The notes: generated by a model from the sequence alone, not told the origin. DNA of 64,000 bases from Allosediminivita pacifica (GCF_003054175.1 NZ_QBKN01000012.1:79190-143189); one strand, 5' to 3'; shown: positions 8,071 through 17,606, numbered from the stretch's first letter. A program made the numbers and translations.

Positions 8071-8487
8071 TTGCCGAAAGGTAAGACCACAACCTCGCCC
8101 AAGACGCTCATCGTGGAAGACAACGCGCTGCTTGCGGCCGAGCTTCACGAGGTTCTGACCGACGCCGGGCTGGCGCCTTTCGAGCCGTGCTCGAACTACC
8201 GCGATGCGATGAGCCTGCTGGCGCAGGACTTTCCGGAATACTGCGTTCTTGATCTCGATCTCAGCGGGAACCGGGCCTGGCACGAGCCGCTCGGCACCGA
8301 GGGGCGGCGGCTGCTTTCGGTGCTGGCCAACCACGGAAGCCGGACGGTGATCTACAGCGGGCTGCGAGTGCCGGTGCACGACCTTCTGGCGCTCGACACG
8401 GATGTCGAGGTCGTCAGCAAGAGCGATCCCGTCGAAGCGGTCGTGGCCGCACTCAGGCGCAGAGCCGACGACACGGCCAGCCTATAA
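8071..8487 (+). CDS. Single-domain response regulator
   Basis: A 138-residue CheY-like receiver with nothing after it. TLIVEDNALLAAEL gives the acidic pocket, CVLDLDLSG the phospho-accepting aspartate, and VVSKSD the conserved lysine. The start is a TTG at 8071 with GGAGG six bases upstream; frames further upstream have no such site. It converges on the next receiver gene and their coding regions overlap by six bases (8482-8487). Without an output domain it must act by protein contact, for example as a phosphate sink or relay for the large HWE kinase nearby. Confidence 0.8.
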   Translation: MPKGKTTTSPKTLIVEDNALLAAELHEVLTDAGLAPFEPCSNYRDAMSLLAQDFPEYCVLDLDLSGNRAWHEPLGTEGRRLLSVLANHGSRTVIYSGLRVPVHDLLALDTDVEVVSKSDPVEAVVAALRRRADDTASL

Positions 8488-8883
8488 GATCTTCGAAATG
8501 GCGCTCTGGAGCTGTTTGAAGTCCACCGGCTTGCCGAGGCGCGGGACGTCGGGGCGCTTGTGTTCGGCGAGCGCGCGGTCGGGATTGTACCCGGTCAGGA
8601 AGACATAGGGTACGTCGAGGGCATCCAGCGCATCGGCCACGGGGACGCTGGTCTGGTCGTTGCCGAGGTTCAGGTCGAGAATGGCCATGTCGGGGGGCGA
8701 CAGCCGGATGGCGTCGAGCGCGGCATCGCGAGACACGTGCGGCCCGTCGGGATCGAAACCCGTTTCCTCGAGGTACATGACGAGATCGAGGCCGACGATT
8801 GCCTCGTCTTCGACCACGAGGATTCTCGGCTTGTGATCTGCAGTCCGTTCGCGCGTTTCCTGGGGCGCCGTGTCATCGTTCAT
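8482..8883 (-). CDS. Single-domain response regulator coupled to the HWE kinase
   Basis: A 133-residue receiver: RILVVEDEAIVGLDL, the phospho-aspartate in MAILDLNLG, FLTGY, and the lysine in RLGKPVD. It resembles FixJ/CheY-type receivers that pair with HWE kinases. Its ATG at 8883 lies inside the end of the kinase gene (11-base overlap), so the two are translationally coupled and this is very likely the kinase's direct partner. There is no output domain. Confidence 0.85.
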   Translation of the reverse strand: MNDDTAPQETRERTADHKPRILVVEDEAIVGLDLVMYLEETGFDPDGPHVSRDAALDAIRLSPPDMAILDLNLGNDQTSVPVADALDALDVPYVFLTGYNPDRALAEHKRPDVPRLGKPVDFKQLQSAISKIL

Positions 8884-11800
8884 CTTCTTGGGTCTTGCCT
8901 TTCATTTCGATCGTGCAGAGGAGCCCTTCTGGACGGAAGTCCATGGTGACCGCTGCGTGCAATTGGCGTTCGAGCAGCGTTCCGATCAGGAACGAGCCGA
9001 AGCCGGTGTGATCCGGCGTCTCGACACGAGGACCGTCGCATTCGGTCCAGACCATCTTGTCGATTTTTCCGTCCCGCTCGGTCACGTCGAGAATGACCCG
9101 GCCCTCGTCCGAGGAGAAGGCGCCGTGCTTGGCGGCGTTCGTCGAGAGCTCGTGCAGGGCGAGGCCGAGGGACATGGCCTCGGAGGGCGAGAGCTCGATC
9201 CCGGGGCCGCGGTAGGTGAAGCGGCCCTGGTCCTGACCGACGAAGGGAGAGGTCTCGGCGATGGCAAGATCACGCAGGTCGTAGCCGACCCAGTCGCCCG
9301 CCGTGAGGACCTCGTGGGTGCGTGCGATGGCCGAGAGGCGGCTCATCAGCCGGGTGACCATCTCCTTCTTGTCGGGCGCGGTGCGGCCGGTGAAGCGGGT
9401 GATCGACTGCACCACTGCGAGCGTGTTCTTCACGCGGTGCTCGAGTTCGGCCAGGAGCACGTCCTTGCGTTCCTCGGCCATGGCGCGTTCGGTGACGTCG
9501 ACGGCCGAGGCGACGATTTCGGTCACGCGGCCGGTTTCGTCCACGGCCGGCGTCAGCTGGAAGTCGATGAGGATACGGGTGTCCCCCTCGGTGCGCACAC
9601 TCACGTCGTAGCGCAATGTCTCGCCCACGGCGGCGCGGCGGACAGCGTCCCTGAGGCGGTCCTGTGACCCCGTGTTGAACGACCACCAGTAGGTGTCCCA
9701 GAATTTCCGCCCGACCACGTCTTCGCGGGTCACCCCGCCGCGGCGCAGGGCCGTTGCATTGGCTTCGAGCAGCGTGCCGTCCGGCGATACGAGCCCGACG
9801 AAGGCAAAGAGACCGTCTAGCAGTTTCTGCAGTCGGCGGGCGGCGGCGCGGGCTTCCTTGCGGGCCTCGACCTGGGGGGTGATGTCGAGGTTGAAGGTCA
9901 TGGTGCCTGCGACTGTGCCGGCGGTATTGTACCAGGGCTGGATGATCTGCTGGTAGTAGCGGGTGGTGATGCCTTCCTGCGCGCCACGGTAGACGGAGGC
10001 CTGGAGTTCTTCGGAGACATAGGGCTGCCCCGTCGCGAAGACCTGGTCGAACCTCTCGAAGATGCCCTGGCCTTCGATCTCGGGGATGGCCTCGCGCAGG
10101 GGCAGACCGAGCAGTTCGCGGTGGCCGAGAACCGCGTCGTGGCGCGGGTTGGAGTAGATGAAGCGCTGTTCGGGGCCCTCGAAGATCGCGATGGCAGCGG
10201 GGGCCTGGTCGAAGAGACGGCGCAGCCGCTCCTCGCTTTCGCGCAGGTCTTCGGCGAGGGCGGTTTCGCGCGAGATATCCCGCACTGCAGCGCCGACGGC
10301 GAAGACATTGCCCTCGGTGACGACTGGGAAGAAGTCGCAGATGTAGTTGCTGCGCTCTCCGGTCGTCGCGCCGCCGGGGCCGCGCACTTCGATCCCGTAG
10401 CTTGGCTCGCCCGTCTCGAAGACCCGGCGGATGTGCGGGCGGACTTCGGCGGCCATTTCAGGCATGACCTGCTGGAGAGTCCGGCCGGCGTGCTGGTCGG
10501 CGGGCAGATCGTTGATGTCCGCGAGCTTGGGGTTCGTGCGGATCCAGCGTTCCTCGCGGTCGACGAGCGCGAGACCGATGGGGATGCCGTCGTAGATGGC
10601 CTGGATCTCGTTGCGGTTGCGAACGAGGTTGGTGATGTCGAAGGCAAAGCTCATGACACCGCCGACCGACCCGGTGGCCGTGAACCATGGCTGAAGCTCG
10701 ATGTGGCGGTATTCGAACGGCGCCTCCGGCCGGCGGTTGATGTCGTTGCGGATCTCGGGGAGCACCACCGGTTTCGCGGTGGTGTAGACCTCTTCGAAGC
10801 CCTTGTAGATATCGCCCTCGGTGATGCCGGGATAGGCCTCGGCCAGGGGGCGGCCCGTGAGCACGCGTTCGCCCGTGACGGCCTTGGCGGCGGCGTTCAG
10901 GTAGGTGTTGCGATGCTCGGGGCCTTCGAAGACGCCGATCTGCGCAGGCACGGCGTCGAAGAGGCGCTGGAGCTGCGCCTGGCTTTCCAGTGCCTCACTT
11001 TCGAGGCGGTATTCGCGGGTGACATCGCGCACGCTGATACCGACCGCGAAGATGCTGCCCTCTGCCTTGAGGGGGAAGAAGTCGCAGAGATGGTTGCGGG
11101 GCGTGCCGGGTTCGACGGCGCTTTCGGCGGAGATGCGGATGCTGGTGCGCGCCGTACCGTCGTCGAGGACGTCGCGGACGTGCGGGACCAGGCTGGCCCC
11201 GAAGTCGGGCATCAGTTCTTCGGCGGGGCGGCCGATATGGGCCTCGGGTGCGTGGCCGGAAAACTCGGCCATGGCGTGGTTGACGCGAATCCAGCGCATG
11301 TCGGGATCGATCAGGCTGAGCCCGATGGGGATACCGTCGTAGACTGCGCCGAGCTCGATGTTCTGGGTTTCGAGCTGGCCGGCGTAGACCTTCAGTTCGC
11401 GCTCGCTGCGCTTGCGCTCGGTTACGTCGACGAAGGCGATGACGACGCCGTCGATGCGGTTGTCGATGGTCCGGTAGGGACGGACGTAGGCCTGGAAGGT
11501 CTCGTCGGTGTCCTTGATGTGCAACTCGCGCTCGAGCGGCTGGAGCGTCCGGCGTACCTGCTCGGCGTCCTGTGCGAGCTGGGGATAGTCCACGTGGGCG
11601 GCGAGTTCGTGGATCGGGCGGCCGATGTCGCGTTCCTGGATGCCGAAGAGCCGCGACAGCGCCGGGGTGAAGAGCCGGACGCAATCGACGGTATCGAGGA
11701 ACAGGGTCGCGATCTCGGTCGCTTCGAGCAGGTTCTTGAGGTCGCTGTTGGCGCGGACGAGTTGGCGATTGTTCTCGGAGAGCTCCGCGTTGATGGTCTC

Positions 11801-13882
11801 GAGCTCTTCGTTGATCGACTGGAGTTCCTCGCGCGAGGTTTCGAGTTCCTCGTTTGAGCTTTGCAGTTCCTCGTTCATCGAGAGGAGTTCTTCGTTGGTG
11901 CTGCGCAGTTCCTGTTCTGCGCCCTCGAATTCGCGCTGGACGGCATCGAGCCGCTTGCGGGTGAGCGCCAGTTCCCTCTCGCTGCGTTCCGCGCGGCCGT
12001 CGCCGGGATCTGTTTCGCCGAGTTCGCCGGACCGGACCTCGGCGAGCGACAGAAGGATAAGCTCCTGGTCGGTGTCGAAGGGGATCGCTGAGACGTCGAA
12101 GAGATGCCGCGTGCCGTCCAGTTCGACAACGATATCCGTGGCGTGGGCGGAGGCGCCCGTTTCGCGCGCTTCGGCGAGGACGGAATGGGCGGGCAGGCGC
12201 AGTTCGGGGGTCAGCAGGTCGTCGACGCTTGTGCCCACTGCCCCGCGCGAGGGCCGCACGAAGCGGGTCATCGACTCCGAAAGGTAGAGCACACTGTTGT
12301 CGCGGTTGATGGTGGCGAAGGGGGGCGCGAGCCGCTGCAGGAAGAGTTGCTCGGTCTGTGTCTCGAGCGTGTCGACCCTGGAGGGGCCGGCCGGCGCGAC
12401 CTGTCCGGGGGCGATCGGCGTCGCCGGCGGTGGGCGCCGGGCCGAGCCGCTGACCGCGGAATAGCTGGCGCTGCGGGTGTCGTCGCGCTGGAAGAGGCGT
12501 GCCGAGCGGTCGAGGGTCCGGAAGAGGTTCTCGTTCTTGCCGAGGGTCTCGGAGGGGCCGAGAAAGAGGAAGCCGCCGGGATTGAGCGCGTAGTGGAAGC
12601 GGGGCACGAGCTGTCCCTGGCTGCCCGCGTCAAGGTAGATCATCACGTTGCGGCAGGAGATCAGGTCGAGCCGGGAGAAGGGCGGGTCCTGCAGGAGGTT
12701 CTGCGGGGCGAAGACGCACATCTCCCGCAGGCGGGACACGATTTGCCAGTGATCGTTCTCGTGCACGAAGAAGCGGTCGAGCCTTTCCTGGCTGACGCCT
12801 TCGATGGAGGTGGCAGAGAAGCGTCCACTGCGGGCGCTGCGGAGCGCGTCGAGGTCGATGTCGGTGCCGAAGAGCTTCCAGGGCCTGCGGTCGTCGCGTT
12901 CCTCCATCAACTCGGCCACCAGGATGGCGAGGCTGTAGACCTCTTCCCCGGTCGCGCAGCCCGGGACCCAGATCCTGAAGCTCTCCTGGTCCTTGTCAAA
13001 GAGCTTGGTGAGCGCCCGGGTCTGCAGCGTGGCAAAGGCCTCGGGGTCGCGGAAGAACTCGGTGACGCTGATCAGGAAGTCGTTGGCCAGAAGGTCGCGT
13101 TCGTCGGGATGATGTTCGAGGTGAATCAGGTAGTCCTCGACTGAAGACTTGCGCAGCAGAGCCATGCGTCGGGCGATGCGCCGGACGAGGGTGCCGGGCT
13201 TGTATCCGGAAAAGGAGGCGCGGTTGCCGTCCTCGAGCTTGCCCAGGACGCTGTCGAGATGGGCCGAGACGGTGTCGAGCAGGCCCTGACGGCTTTCGCT
13301 TTCGAGGGACATTCGATGGTCGAGGATCTCGAGGATGCGCCGGGGCATGTCGGAAGGACGCAGGACCATGTCGACAAGACCGGTGGCCGAGGCATTCTCG
13401 GGCATGGCCGCGAACCGGGCGCTGGTGCTTTCCTGCACGATGGCAAAGCCGCCGTGGGACTTGATCGAGCGGACGCCGGTCGTGCCGTCGGACCCCGTTC
13501 CCGAGAGAACCACGGCGAAGGCGTTGCGCCCGTACTGTTCGGCAAGCGAGGTGAAGAAGCGGTCGATTGGCGTCCTGACGCCAAGTTCGGGGGCGTGATC
13601 GACCAGGCGGAAGCGCCCCTGCGAGATCTCGAGAAAGCTGCCGGGTGGAATGACGAAGATGTGGTCGGCGGCGACCTGATCCCCGTCTTCGATCCGGCGC
13701 ACCGGCAGGGCGGCATGGGCGCCGAGAAGCTTCGCCATGAGAGAGGGCTGATCCGCGGCGAGGTGCTGCACGATGACGTAGCAAAGGCCCGAGTCGGCGG
13801 GGATCGCCTGCACGAAGCCTTGCAGCGCCTCCAGCCCGCCGGCTGAAGCTCCGATGCCGACAACAGCTGGACCGTCCGTCAT
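8873..13882 (-). CDS. CheB-CheR-multi-PAS-HWE hybrid sensor kinase
   Basis: About 1,669 residues. Order: a CheB methylesterase domain (1-190) with Ser in GIGASAGG, His in VQHLAA and Asp in SGTGSDG all kept; a CheR methyltransferase domain (205-480) with VPGCATGEEVYSLA and SCRNVMIYLD; a PAS-like region; a long coiled coil of repeated NEEL units (about 690-800); then about five PAS domains; and a C-terminal HWE kinase with ELEHRVKNTLAVVQSI, HELSTNAAKHG and VWTE, the signature of the family. No membrane segment is seen, so it is cytoplasmic. The start is uncertain: ATG at 13882 or 13891, both behind a G-rich stretch. It is coupled to the downstream receiver. The stimulus is unknown; CheB/CheR suggest methylation-based adaptation within one polypeptide or modification of a receptor. 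Confidence 0.88.
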   Translation of the reverse strand: MTDGPAVVGIGASAGGLEALQGFVQAIPADSGLCYVIVQHLAADQPSLMAKLLGAHAALPVRRIEDGDQVAADHIFVIPPGSFLEISQGRFRLVDHAPELGVRTPIDRFFTSLAEQYGRNAFAVVLSGTGSDGTTGVRSIKSHGGFAIVQESTSARFAAMPENASATGLVDMVLRPSDMPRRILEILDHRMSLESESRQGLLDTVSAHLDSVLGKLEDGNRASFSGYKPGTLVRRIARRMALLRKSSVEDYLIHLEHHPDERDLLANDFLISVTEFFRDPEAFATLQTRALTKLFDKDQESFRIWVPGCATGEEVYSLAILVAELMEERDDRRPWKLFGTDIDLDALRSARSGRFSATSIEGVSQERLDRFFVHENDHWQIVSRLREMCVFAPQNLLQDPPFSRLDLISCRNVMIYLDAGSQGQLVPRFHYALNPGGFLFLGPSETLGKNENLFRTLDRSARLFQRDDTRSASYSAVSGSARRPPPATPIAPGQVAPAGPSRVDTLETQTEQLFLQRLAPPFATINRDNSVLYLSESMTRFVRPSRGAVGTSVDDLLTPELRLPAHSVLAEARETGASAHATDIVVELDGTRHLFDVSAIPFDTDQELILLSLAEVRSGELGETDPGDGRAERSERELALTRKRLDAVQREFEGAEQELRSTNEELLSMNEELQSSNEELETSREELQSINEELETINAELSENNRQLVRANSDLKNLLEATEIATLFLDTVDCVRLFTPALSRLFGIQERDIGRPIHELAAHVDYPQLAQDAEQVRRTLQPLERELHIKDTDETFQAYVRPYRTIDNRIDGVVIAFVDVTERKRSERELKVYAGQLETQNIELGAVYDGIPIGLSLIDPDMRWIRVNHAMAEFSGHAPEAHIGRPAEELMPDFGASLVPHVRDVLDDGTARTSIRISAESAVEPGTPRNHLCDFFPLKAEGSIFAVGISVRDVTREYRLESEALESQAQLQRLFDAVPAQIGVFEGPEHRNTYLNAAAKAVTGERVLTGRPLAEAYPGITEGDIYKGFEEVYTTAKPVVLPEIRNDINRRPEAPFEYRHIELQPWFTATGSVGGVMSFAFDITNLVRNRNEIQAIYDGIPIGLALVDREERWIRTNPKLADINDLPADQHAGRTLQQVMPEMAAEVRPHIRRVFETGEPSYGIEVRGPGGATTGERSNYICDFFPVVTEGNVFAVGAAVRDISRETALAEDLRESEERLRRLFDQAPAAIAIFEGPEQRFIYSNPRHDAVLGHRELLGLPLREAIPEIEGQGIFERFDQVFATGQPYVSEELQASVYRGAQEGITTRYYQQIIQPWYNTAGTVAGTMTFNLDITPQVEARKEARAAARRLQKLLDGLFAFVGLVSPDGTLLEANATALRRGGVTREDVVGRKFWDTYWWSFNTGSQDRLRDAVRRAAVGETLRYDVSVRTEGDTRILIDFQLTPAVDETGRVTEIVASAVDVTERAMAEERKDVLLAELEHRVKNTLAVVQSITRFTGRTAPDKKEMVTRLMSRLSAIARTHEVLTAGDWVGYDLRDLAIAETSPFVGQDQGRFTYRGPGIELSPSEAMSLGLALHELSTNAAKHGAFSSDEGRVILDVTERDGKIDKMVWTECDGPRVETPDHTGFGSFLIGTLLERQLHAAVTMDFRPEGLLCTIEMKGKTQEDER

Positions 13883-13891
13883 GTTCAACAT

Positions 13892-14158
13892 GCCCCCCAG
13901 GATCAAACAGACATTGCATCTTTCGCGGCGTCTCACAACAGCGCGCTGAGGTGTCGTGTGCCGGCCGCGGACCGGGCGGCCGGGCGGTACGTGGGGCAAT
14001 GCGGCGGAAACGGGCAGCTGACGTAATGTCGCCTTGCGCGTCGATCGGTGGCGGCGCGCGACGAACGCTCGCAGCTTGAAAATCCCCCTCGGCGGCCTAG
14101 GATCATAGTTCATGATGCATAGTGCCGAACTCGCCGGCGTATCGAGGAAATCCGGAAG
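13892..14158. promoter_or_regulatory. Divergent intergenic region between HWE kinase and gpsA
   Basis: The 267 bases should hold promoters for both flanking units. I see no clear -35/-10 pair and no operator-like dyad. GAGGAA about nine bases before the TTG at 14159 serves gpsA. Confidence 0.3.
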
Positions 14159-15298
14159 TTGAACAGCGGGGGTCAGCCCATCAAAGTTTCGCCATCACGT
14201 CCATCCGCGCGCCCCTATGGCAGGCTCGCCGTCCTCGGGGCGGGCGCCTGGGGCACAGCCCTTGCCATCGTGCTGGCCCGCAACGGGCGCGAAGTGGCGC
14301 TCTGGGCCCGGCGCGAGGCGCTTGCGCAGCAGATCAACGAGACGCGCGAAAACCACGACTATCTTCCCGGCATCGCCATACCCGACAGGCTGACGGCCTC
14401 GGCGGATCTCGAGACGGTTCTTTCCGGGGTGGAGGCACTTCTGATCGTCACGCCGTCGTCGTCCCTGCGAGAAATGTGCGCCGCCATCGCGCCGCATGTG
14501 CCGGCGGGCATTCCCATCGCGCTGGGCTGCAAGGGCGTCGAGCGCACCACGGGGCTGCTGCTTTCCGAGGTGGTGGCCGAGGAGCTGAAGGGCCACCAGG
14601 TGGGCGCCGTGTCGGGGCCGACCTTCGCGCGCGAGACGGCGTTGGAGCACCCGACGGCGGCGACCGTGGCCTTTCCCTTTAGCTACAAGGACCGGCTCGA
14701 ACCCGAAAAGAGCCCCGCCGCGCGGCTGGCGGTCTCGCTTTCGGGCGGCGGCTTCCGGCCCTACGTCTCGGACGACATCGTGGGGGTCGAGGTCGGCGGC
14801 GCGGTCAAGAACGTGATCGCCATCGCCTGCGGGATGATGTCGGGCGCGGGCTTTGCCGAGAACACGCGCGCGGCGCTGATCACGCGCGGCATCGACGAGA
14901 TGAAGCGGCTGGCGCAGGCGCTGGGCGGACGGCGCGAAACCGTGACGGGCCTTTCGGGCGCGGGCGACCTGACGCTGACCTGTTCGTCGACCACCTCGCG
15001 CAACATGTCGCTGGGCTACCAGCTGGGGCAGGGGATCGCGCGCGACGACTGCTTCGACGGCAAGCCTGTCGTGGTCGAGGGCGAAGTCAACGCCGTGTCG
15101 GTCTGCGACCTGGCCCACCGCATCCGTGTTCCCATGCCGATCTGCGAGACGGTGAATGCCGTCCTGCACCATGGCGCCGACCTGCAGGAGAGCTTTTCTG
15201 CTCTCTGGGCGCGCCCGCTCGAGTCCGAGCCGCAGACGCTCGATCTGTCGCTCGAGCATCCCTCACCTGACCTGCCGCTGCCATTCGGAGCTGACTGA
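14159..15298 (+). CDS. gpsA: NAD(P)H-dependent glycerol-3-phosphate dehydrogenase
   Basis: A 379-residue GpsA. The Rossmann loop LAVLGAGAWGTALA begins at residue 23; a polar 20-residue extension precedes it. GCKGVE and SGPTFA are family motifs, VGVEVGGAVKNVIAIACG carries the catalytic lysine, and TGLSGAGDLTLTC and NR-like C-terminal helices follow. It reduces dihydroxyacetone phosphate to sn-glycerol-3-phosphate. The start is a TTG with GAGGAA upstream. It is the first gene of a three-gene unit with a HAD phosphatase (2-base gap) and a GgpS-like synthase, so its product is probably the acceptor for glucosylglycerol synthesis rather than only for phospholipid. Whether a second gpsA exists elsewhere cannot be seen here. 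Confidence 0.9.
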   Translation: MNSGGQPIKVSPSRPSARPYGRLAVLGAGAWGTALAIVLARNGREVALWARREALAQQINETRENHDYLPGIAIPDRLTASADLETVLSGVEALLIVTPSSSLREMCAAIAPHVPAGIPIALGCKGVERTTGLLLSEVVAEELKGHQVGAVSGPTFARETALEHPTAATVAFPFSYKDRLEPEKSPAARLAVSLSGGGFRPYVSDDIVGVEVGGAVKNVIAIACGMMSGAGFAENTRAALITRGIDEMKRLAQALGGRRETVTGLSGAGDLTLTCSSTTSRNMSLGYQLGQGIARDDCFDGKPVVVEGEVNAVSVCDLAHRIRVPMPICETVNAVLHHGADLQESFSALWARPLESEPQTLDLSLEHPSPDLPLPFGAD

Positions 15299-15300
15299 GA

Positions 15301-16083
15301 ATGAACGTTCACGCATCCCCCCGCCCGGCCATGGCCGAGCGGCGCATGACGCTTGCCACCGACCTGGACGGAACCTTCCTCGGAGGGACCGACGCCGACA
15401 GGAAGCGTCTTTACGACTGGATCGAGGAGAACCGCGACAGCGTGGGCCTCGTCTTCGTCACCGGGCGTGATCCCGAATTCATCATGCAGATGTGCCGGGA
15501 CCGGCATCTGCCTTGGCCGGAATACGTGGTGGGCGACGTGGGCACGACCATCGCCGAGGTTGAGCCGGACGGCTCCATCGCGCCGATCGAGCCGCTGGAA
15601 GAGGACATCTCGCATCGCTGGAGCGGCAAGGGCGGCGTCGTGCGTGCGGCGCTCGAGGGGCACCCGGGTCTGAAACTGCAGCCGACGGAGTTCCGCTACC
15701 GGGTGAGCTATGACCTGTTCCCCGACGATTTCGATCCCTCTGCCAAGGAAAAGGTGGACGAGCTGGGCCTCGACTGGCTGATCTCGGACAACAAGTATTT
15801 CGACGTGCTGCCGAAGGGGGTGTCCAAGGGGCCCTCGCTGAAGCGGCTGATCGCGCATCTGGGAATTCCGGAAAAGCGCGTGCTCGCCGCAGGCGACACG
15901 ATGAACGATTTTTCCATGCTTGCCTCGGGGCTTCAGGCCGTCGCGGTGGGGAACTCGGAACAACCGCTTGTTTCAGCGCTTGAGGGTAAGGACTCCGTCT
16001 ACCACGCGAGCGCCTTCGGCGCGGCCGGCATCCTCGAGGCGATCGACGCCTTTGACCTTCACGATATCCCGAAAGGAGACTGA
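15301..16083 (+). CDS. HAD-IIB phosphatase, probable glucosylglycerol-3-phosphate phosphatase
   Basis: A 260-residue HAD hydrolase of the sucrose-phosphate/mannosylglycerate-phosphate phosphatase type. The nucleophile motif TDLDGT places Asp21 and Asp23. FVTGRDP is motif II, KGPSLKRLI carries the motif III lysine, and AAGDTMNDFSML is motif IV. A second start at Met16 is possible. It lies two bases after gpsA and one base before the GT20 synthase gene, so it most likely removes the phosphate from the sugar-glycerol product. In some proteobacteria this phosphatase is fused to the synthase (GgpPS); here the two are separate genes. Confidence 0.75.
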   Translation: MNVHASPRPAMAERRMTLATDLDGTFLGGTDADRKRLYDWIEENRDSVGLVFVTGRDPEFIMQMCRDRHLPWPEYVVGDVGTTIAEVEPDGSIAPIEPLEEDISHRWSGKGGVVRAALEGHPGLKLQPTEFRYRVSYDLFPDDFDPSAKEKVDELGLDWLISDNKYFDVLPKGVSKGPSLKRLIAHLGIPEKRVLAAGDTMNDFSMLASGLQAVAVGNSEQPLVSALEGKDSVYHASAFGAAGILEAIDAFDLHDIPKGD

Positions 16084-16084
16084 C

Positions 16085-17599
16085 ATGTCTTCAAACCTCG
16101 TCATCGTCTATCACCGCCAGCCCTACGAAGAGGTCGAGGTCGACGGAAAGATCGAGTACCGGGAGAACAAGAGCCCCAACGGCATCGTCCCCACGCTCAA
16201 GAGCTTTTTCGGCCGTTTCGAGAAGGGCGCCTGGGTCGCCTGGAAAGAGGCCGAGGACCCCGCGAACCCCGAGTTCGAACGTGTCATCGAGATCGAGGAC
16301 CAGTACGGGCGCTACAACGTCTCGCGCCTGCCGCTGACCAAGGAGCAGGTGAGCAGCTTCTACCACATCTCGTCGAAAGAAGCCTTCTGGCCGATCCTTC
16401 ACGGCTTCAAGGAACGCTACAACTACGACCCCGTGGACTGGCCGACCTTCCGGGAAGTGAACTGGAACTTCGCCGAGGCGGCGGCGGCTGAGGCGGCGGA
16501 AGGCGCCGTGGTCTGGGTGCACGACTACAACCTGTGGCTTGTCCCGGGATACCTGCGCCGGCTGCGTCCGGACGTGAAGATCAGTTTCTTCCACCACACA
16601 CCGTTCCCCAGCGCGGACATGTTCAACGTGCTGCCGTGGCGCAAGGAGATCCTCGAGAGCCTGCTGGCCTGCGACGTGGTGGGCTTCCACATCCCGCGCT
16701 ACGTGAACAACTTCGTGTCGGCGGCGCGGTCGCTGCTCGAGGTCGAGGTGGAGAAGCGCGAGAAGGTGAGCCCCGATCTCGCTTCGCAGATCTCGGCCCT
16801 GTCCGAGCAGAGCGTGGCGACGGAGCTGGCCTACGAGGGGCGCAAGATCTACCTTCAGGCGAGTCCGGTGGGCGTCGACGTGGACTATATCGAGAAGGTC
16901 GCGGCGACGGAGGAAACCGCCACGCGTGCCAAGGAGATCAAGGAGGAGCTGGGCGATGCGCAGCTTGTCCTGTCGGTTGGCCGGACGGACTACACCAAGG
17001 GCGGTGCGGCGCAGCTGCAGAGCTTCGAGCGGCTGCTGGAAAGCCATCCCAAGCTGGTGGGCAAGGTGCGGCTGCTGCACGTTTCGGTCGCGGCGAACCG
17101 CAACATGGTGGCCTACGAGGAAATCCAGAACGACCTTGAACAAGTGGCGGGCAAGATCAATGGGCGGTTTGGCAGTCTCGATTGGCAGCCCATCGCGCTC
17201 GTGTCCCGCGCGATCCCCTTTACCGAGCTGGTGGCCTATTACCACGCCGCCGACGTGGCGTGGATCACGCCGCTGGCCGACGGGATGAACCTTGTCTGCA
17301 AGGAATACTGCGCGGCGCGCACCGATGGCGACGGGGTGCTGGTCCTGTCCGAATTCGCGGGCGCGGTCGTAGAGCTGGAATCCGCGGTCATCACCAACCC
17401 CTTCTCGCACCGGTCCATGGACAGCGCGATCCTGCACGCGCTGGGCATGGAGGAAGAGGAGCGCCGCACCCGGATGGAGGCCATGCGCCGCATGGTGCGC
17501 AAGCATGACATCCGCTTCTGGGCCGAAGACCAGATGAAGGCGCTGGGCGACTGGGAAAAGACCGGCGACGCCGCCAAGGAGCCGGCGACCGCCGATTGA
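16085..17599 (+). CDS. ggpS: Glucosylglycerol-phosphate synthase (GT20)
   Basis: A 504-residue GT20 glycosyltransferase. It carries SPNGIVPTLKSFF near residue 30, VWVHDYNLWLVPGYLR near 143, FFHHTPFPS near 170, SVGRTDYTKG near 300 and ITPLADGMNLVCKEY near 395. The last of these is the donor-binding segment shared with trehalose-6-phosphate synthase. The N-terminus (LVIVYHRQPYEEVEVDGK) is that of GgpS rather than OtsA. Predicted reaction: ADP-glucose plus glycerol-3-phosphate to glucosylglycerol-phosphate, an osmolyte precursor. The start is the ATG at 16085 with AAAGGAG upstream. Being last in the unit gpsA-HAD-ggpS supports glycerol-3-phosphate as acceptor. OtsA is the alternative, but no otsB-type neighbour fits better. 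Confidence 0.82.
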   Translation: MSSNLVIVYHRQPYEEVEVDGKIEYRENKSPNGIVPTLKSFFGRFEKGAWVAWKEAEDPANPEFERVIEIEDQYGRYNVSRLPLTKEQVSSFYHISSKEAFWPILHGFKERYNYDPVDWPTFREVNWNFAEAAAAEAAEGAVVWVHDYNLWLVPGYLRRLRPDVKISFFHHTPFPSADMFNVLPWRKEILESLLACDVVGFHIPRYVNNFVSAARSLLEVEVEKREKVSPDLASQISALSEQSVATELAYEGRKIYLQASPVGVDVDYIEKVAATEETATRAKEIKEELGDAQLVLSVGRTDYTKGGAAQLQSFERLLESHPKLVGKVRLLHVSVAANRNMVAYEEIQNDLEQVAGKINGRFGSLDWQPIALVSRAIPFTELVAYYHAADVAWITPLADGMNLVCKEYCAARTDGDGVLVLSEFAGAVVELESAVITNPFSHRSMDSAILHALGMEEEERRTRMEAMRRMVRKHDIRFWAEDQMKALGDWEKTGDAAKEPATAD

Positions 17600-17606
17600 A
17601 GCTGTT

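Noticed and set aside
7735..14158. General-stress (EcfG-type GGAAC-N17-CGTT) promoters around the HWE kinase region
   Set aside because: I looked for the pair upstream of the receiver, kinase and gpsA genes and found no convincing match at the right spacing.
16085..17599. Trehalose-6-phosphate synthase (OtsA) as the identity of the GT20 gene
   Set aside because: The N-terminal motif and the gpsA and HAD neighbours fit glucosylglycerol-phosphate synthase better; OtsA remains an alternative that assay could settle.
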